A stretch of 64,000 bases of DNA, from positions 5,868,193-5,932,192 of the forward strand of contig NW_024748870.1 of the NCBI RefSeq assembly GCF_018991925.1, given 5' to 3'. Below are positions 60,541-64,000 of the stretch, piece by piece. Made by a program: the position numbers and the translations under genes. The notes beneath the pieces were generated by a model. The model saw nothing but the letters and a program-made list of their open reading frames with translations. It did not search any database and was not told the origin of the DNA. Positions within the stretch are counted from its first letter, which is position 1; each line of letters opens with the position of its first letter. Source of the DNA: Homarus americanus (lineage: Eukaryota > Arthropoda > Malacostraca > Decapoda > Nephropidae).

Positions 60541-61015
60541 TTTTATCTTTTATCCTCTTCGCCACTGATCGGCTCGCTAGCCGCCCGGGCGATCGGTCAC
60601 GTCTCTGTCACGCACTGTTGGCAAATACTGGGCATGCACCGGTCTCCTGAAAGTACCTGAACCCGCTCCAGTGTTGGTCAAGTCTTCTCTTGAAAGAGCT
60701 CACACTCGGTGCCGTCACAACACTCTCTGGTAGATTGTTCCAAGAGTTTACAACCCTCACTCCGATGCTGTACAAACTTATCTATTTGTCTTTACTCCTC
60801 ACCCACCAGGCTTATATTCAGCTGGATCAATAATGCCTCCCAGTTTTTTAACTTGCTTAGTGTTGAAGAGATCTACAATATGTTTGGCGTTAAAAAGAGC
60901 AGTCCCAGTAAATGTTGACTGTGATAATCTATGCAGGGAAAGCCTAGAGAGTAGGGCTAAGCTGAGGACTGAAGAGAATACAAAATACAAAACGACTGAT
61001 CAAAAATAAAAGAAA
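60541..61015 (-). mobile_element. LINE 3' terminal fragment
   Basis: Minus strand at about 60780-60600 reads SIGVRVVNSWNNLPESVVTA then PSVSSFKRRLDQHWSGF, the R.VN.WN.LPE.VV.A.S...FK.RLD..W ending of CR1/L2-group reverse transcriptases. Upstream sequence to 61015 is probably part of the same copy but decayed. Confidence 0.8.
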
Positions 61016-61253
61016 AGCCTACTGAGGGGCGTCCTCATGTAAGAATATTAATTTAAACTGTACACTAGACAATCAGTAAATGAAGGAAAACAACTTCCAG
61101 TTCTAGCAATGATACTGATTATTTCAATGTTTTTCTATGTTTTGACAAATGGATAATGTGTTCATCGAATGAGATTTTGTAACGTTACTGGGGAAATGTT
61201 TCCAAACAAACTGAAGCCTCATTCTTAAAGCTCCGGTCTCTTTCACCCACCCT

Positions 61254-61258
<5 letters not shown>

Positions 61259-61304
<46 letters not shown>
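61259..61304. repeat. (GA)n microsatellite
   Basis: About 23 units, flanked at 61370-61550 by a pyrimidine-rich tract on the plus strand with CTGCTTCTCTCCCTTCTGCT-like repeats. Confidence 0.95.
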
Positions 61305-61308
<4 letters not shown>

Positions 61309-61559
61309 GGGGAAAGGTCATCACTATCAATCCATCATAGCAGGTAAACATCAACTGGTGTGAGAGATCCTCGACTTTCTGCCTCCCCCTCCCTCACTTC
61401 CGTTCCCCGTCTCTCCCTGCTTCTCTCCCTTCTGCTCTTCCCCCGTCCCTCTCCCTGCTTCACTTCCGCTTTCCCTCTCGCCCTGCTTCTCTCCCTTCTG
61501 CTCTCCTCTCGTCCCTCACCCTGCCTTACAGTCTACCTCACACCCCACCTCACACCCGG

Positions 61560-62073
61560 CCCAAACACAACAAAATCTAGTACAGAGGAGTGAGTCTGGC
61601 CAGCCACCTGCGTCGTTCACACCGGCACTCAGGGAGGTGTGTTTGGTCAGCCAACAGTGTTCAGTGTACCTAGTACACTTCAGTACTCTTGGGTGTATCA
61701 GAGAACCTCAAACATTGTACACCCAAGATCAGTTAAATATATACTATATCTACACGGGGAAGAACTAAGTGTGTCTATTTTCCATTTTATATATTGAAAA
61801 TGAAGTAAAGGTGATTTACAGTACCCTCCATGACACACTGAGGAGCTGTCACCATCAGGATTATTAACGAGCTTTACGTCACAGCACAGCTCAGCCAGAT
61901 TTGTGATGTTCTTTTGAAGACGAAGATTCGAGTCCTACGTTAGCAACTTATCTTTTTCCACAGATGGTATATTCATCATGGACTTTTTGTCTTCCTGTTT
62001 AGTTCCTCCAAGTGGGACTCCAGGCAACGTCCTTCACTACCTAGTACGAAGTGGATGATGGTCGTCCCGCCAT

Positions 62074-62104
<31 letters not shown>

Positions 62105-63635
62105 TTTTGCTGTGACGTACGTATCACTCACGATTGTGTCCTTGTTTTAATTCCCGGCTCTGGGTATTCTAGACAATAAAGTTCAGAACAAAGTAACAGA
62201 AAACAGACCAACCGCCCGAACTTCTAGAACTCCATAATCATCAATGATTTGCCAGCCAAGCAAGTGTGGTACTGTTTCACCATAGTTGAGGAAACAGTGT
62301 ACAAGTTCTGAGAAAGGGATTCCAGCCTGCGATACCCCCTTATCTTACATTCTACCAAGACACTGTTTTGGCTTCATGACTCATGAGCCAAGCTGGTGTG
62401 TTTTGTTTTCATTACCGCCTGGGAAATTAGTCTCATTTCTCATGAATACCAATGTTGTTGGTCGTCCCAGGAGGGGCGTGGCGACTGTCTACCACCTCCT
62501 CCACAGTGTCAACAGTGGTCAGTGTCGGGCTGGTGATGTGATATTGACGGCAATGAAAGTGATGAAGGCAATCACTACTTCTACTACTACTACTATTACT
62601 TTTTTCTTCTTAATATGGCCACCAACCTCCCTTTACAGCCATATCTTTTCCACACATTTTATTACCCAACTATCCTAATACAAAAGTAACTACCTTGCTG
62701 AGTTAGTTAAGCCACAGATCTATGCAGCATTCATTGACTGTCGCCTCATAGTCTATGTTTGCGACTGTTGTTGTTTTAGATCTAATATTCAGGTGAAAAC
62801 AAACTATTAAAAAAACATGAGATAGGCAGGTCATGGGAGGCGTGAATTGGGTCACTTAATACTCTCTTAAAAAACCCGAAAAAAACGCTATTAAACTCAT
62901 TCCCTTGGAGGACGTATCAGAGACAGGGCGCCGGGGCCTTTGGGGGTGTCCTGGTGAGTTGGTTAGGGTTTCGCACACCTGCCCATAACCAAATTACCTC
63001 GTCAGAGTCTCTTATGGCGTTAGAACTTGTGATATCTCGACATCTTCATTCTCTTTATTTTATATTTATGTTTTATTTCCTATTTCAATTTATTAATTAT
63101 TTTCTAGCTGTATTTTTTTCCTCTTTCATTTTTTATCTATTCGTTTGATTTTCTTTCCATTCTTTTGTTTCTCTGTTTATTTCACGTATCAGGTAAGGGT
63201 GTGCGAAGGGAGGTGTCAGGGGGTGGGTATCAGAGGGTGAGTGCCAGGGGGAAGTGCCAATGGGAAGGTGTCTGGGGGTAATACCAAGGGGGAGGTGCCA
63301 GGGGTGGTTGCCAGGGTGGAGGTGCCAGATATGAAGAGGTGATCCATCATTAGTTAGAAGGTTGCTCTCTGAGGTGGAGATTATCCCCTCAGGTGTGTCC
63401 CTCTCTCCCTCTCCATTACTCTCACCTCTCACCTCTCACACACTTTCGTTACTCTCACACCTGGACGAACCTGTGTAACATCTCTGGACGAGCCTTTGTG
63501 ACATTTCTAGATGAACCTTTGTAAATAATGACGAAAATAAAAATAAGGGAAGCTAAAGAAAAAATCTGCAGCAAAAAGTATCGATAAATATGGACAAATT
63601 AATGTGATCTCTTAATTGCTGGAAATAATAACGAC
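61560..63635. other. Intergenic, no gene recognised
   Basis: No family match or splice-consistent frame seen. Simple repeats: (TTTA)n at 62074-62106, (ACT)n near 62577-62600, and GGTGCCAGGGG-like repeats at 63200-63330. Confidence 0.5.
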
Positions 63636-64000
63636 TACCACCACACAGCTGAGACAACACGACTACCACTACCTGCAAGTTGAGACAAGATGACGACCAC
63701 TACTACAAGCTGAGACAAGATGACGACCACTACTACAAGTTGAGACTAGATGACGACCATTACTATAAGCTGAGACAAGATGACGACCACTACTTAAAGC
63801 TGAGACAAGATGACGACCACCACCACACAGCTGAGGCAAGACGACGATGACGATGACGATGACGACGACGATGACTACGACGACCACCACCACCAGCTGA
63901 GACAACACGACTACCACCACCACAAGCTGAGGAAACACGACCACCACCTCCCCAAGCAGATACAAGACGACTACCACCACAAGCTGAGACACCACCACCA
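63636..64000. repeat. About 30-bp minisatellite, GACGACCACTACTACAAGCT type
   Basis: Units of CTGAGACAAGATGACGACCA plus CTACTACAAG, about 12 copies becoming (GAC/GAT)-rich near 63840-63890; continues off the right edge. Confidence 0.92.

Noticed and set aside
1..64000. tRNA, rRNA or bacterial-type operon features
   Set aside because: No A/B-box plus cloverleaf or rRNA-like stretch was seen, and the gene structure is clearly eukaryotic with introns; a covariance-model search would be needed to exclude small RNAs.

Overview
The window looks like nuclear DNA of an arthropod, most likely a malacostracan (decapod) crustacean. The evidence is: intron-rich genes with GT-AG junctions; a twisted gastrulation protein with the arthropod-type VNESRC..CP ending; an ionotropic receptor of the arthropod chemosensory class; TTAGG-type telomere-like repeats inside the sequence; several CR1-type LINEs with an 8-bp 3' tail repeat; many pogo/Tigger-like DNA transposons; and very dense micro- and minisatellites. 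The species cannot be told from sequence alone.

Three host genes can be rebuilt by splice sites and reading phase. (1) A + strand SHCBP1/Nessun dorma-like gene: ten exons from 2109 to 23758, 491 codons and a stop, with the 5' end missing before the window. Its introns are packed with Tigger, hAT, fold-back and MITE-type elements and LINE fragments. (2) A - strand twisted gastrulation (Tsg) gene: coding exons from 48047 down to 45267, 261 codons, preceded by an untranslated first exon near 49903-50120 with a TATA-like box. (3) A + strand ionotropic receptor (IR): ten exons from 53746 to 60196, 772 codons, complete from signal peptide to third membrane helix. Tsg and the IR are divergently arranged, separated by about 3.6 kb that holds a decayed CR1 copy and a G-rich minisatellite.

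Between gene 1 and gene 2 lie about 20 kb of repeats: DNA transposons (25.5-30.9 kb); a GC-rich minisatellite of about 30 bp units whose orientation flips (31.4-33.85 kb); an abrupt change to an AT-rich satellite of about 186 bp units arranged head to head around 36.3 kb (33.86-39.15 kb); and two CR1 LINEs (39.5-41.1 kb minus, about 42.0-44.95 kb plus). The last 3.8 kb, after the IR, holds a LINE tail and simple repeats only.

The most unusual signals are structural. Two unrelated genes (Tsg and the IR) each have a minisatellite that begins exactly at a coding 5' splice site, so that the donor, with a pyrimidine-AG just before it, is repeated many times. All three coding introns of Tsg carry a tandem repeat within about 20 nt of the donor. 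Tsg intron 1 contains a perfect 47-bp-arm palindrome. The satellite is a 5-kb inverted array whose monomers each carry a 20-bp hairpin. No wholly new protein system was recognised.
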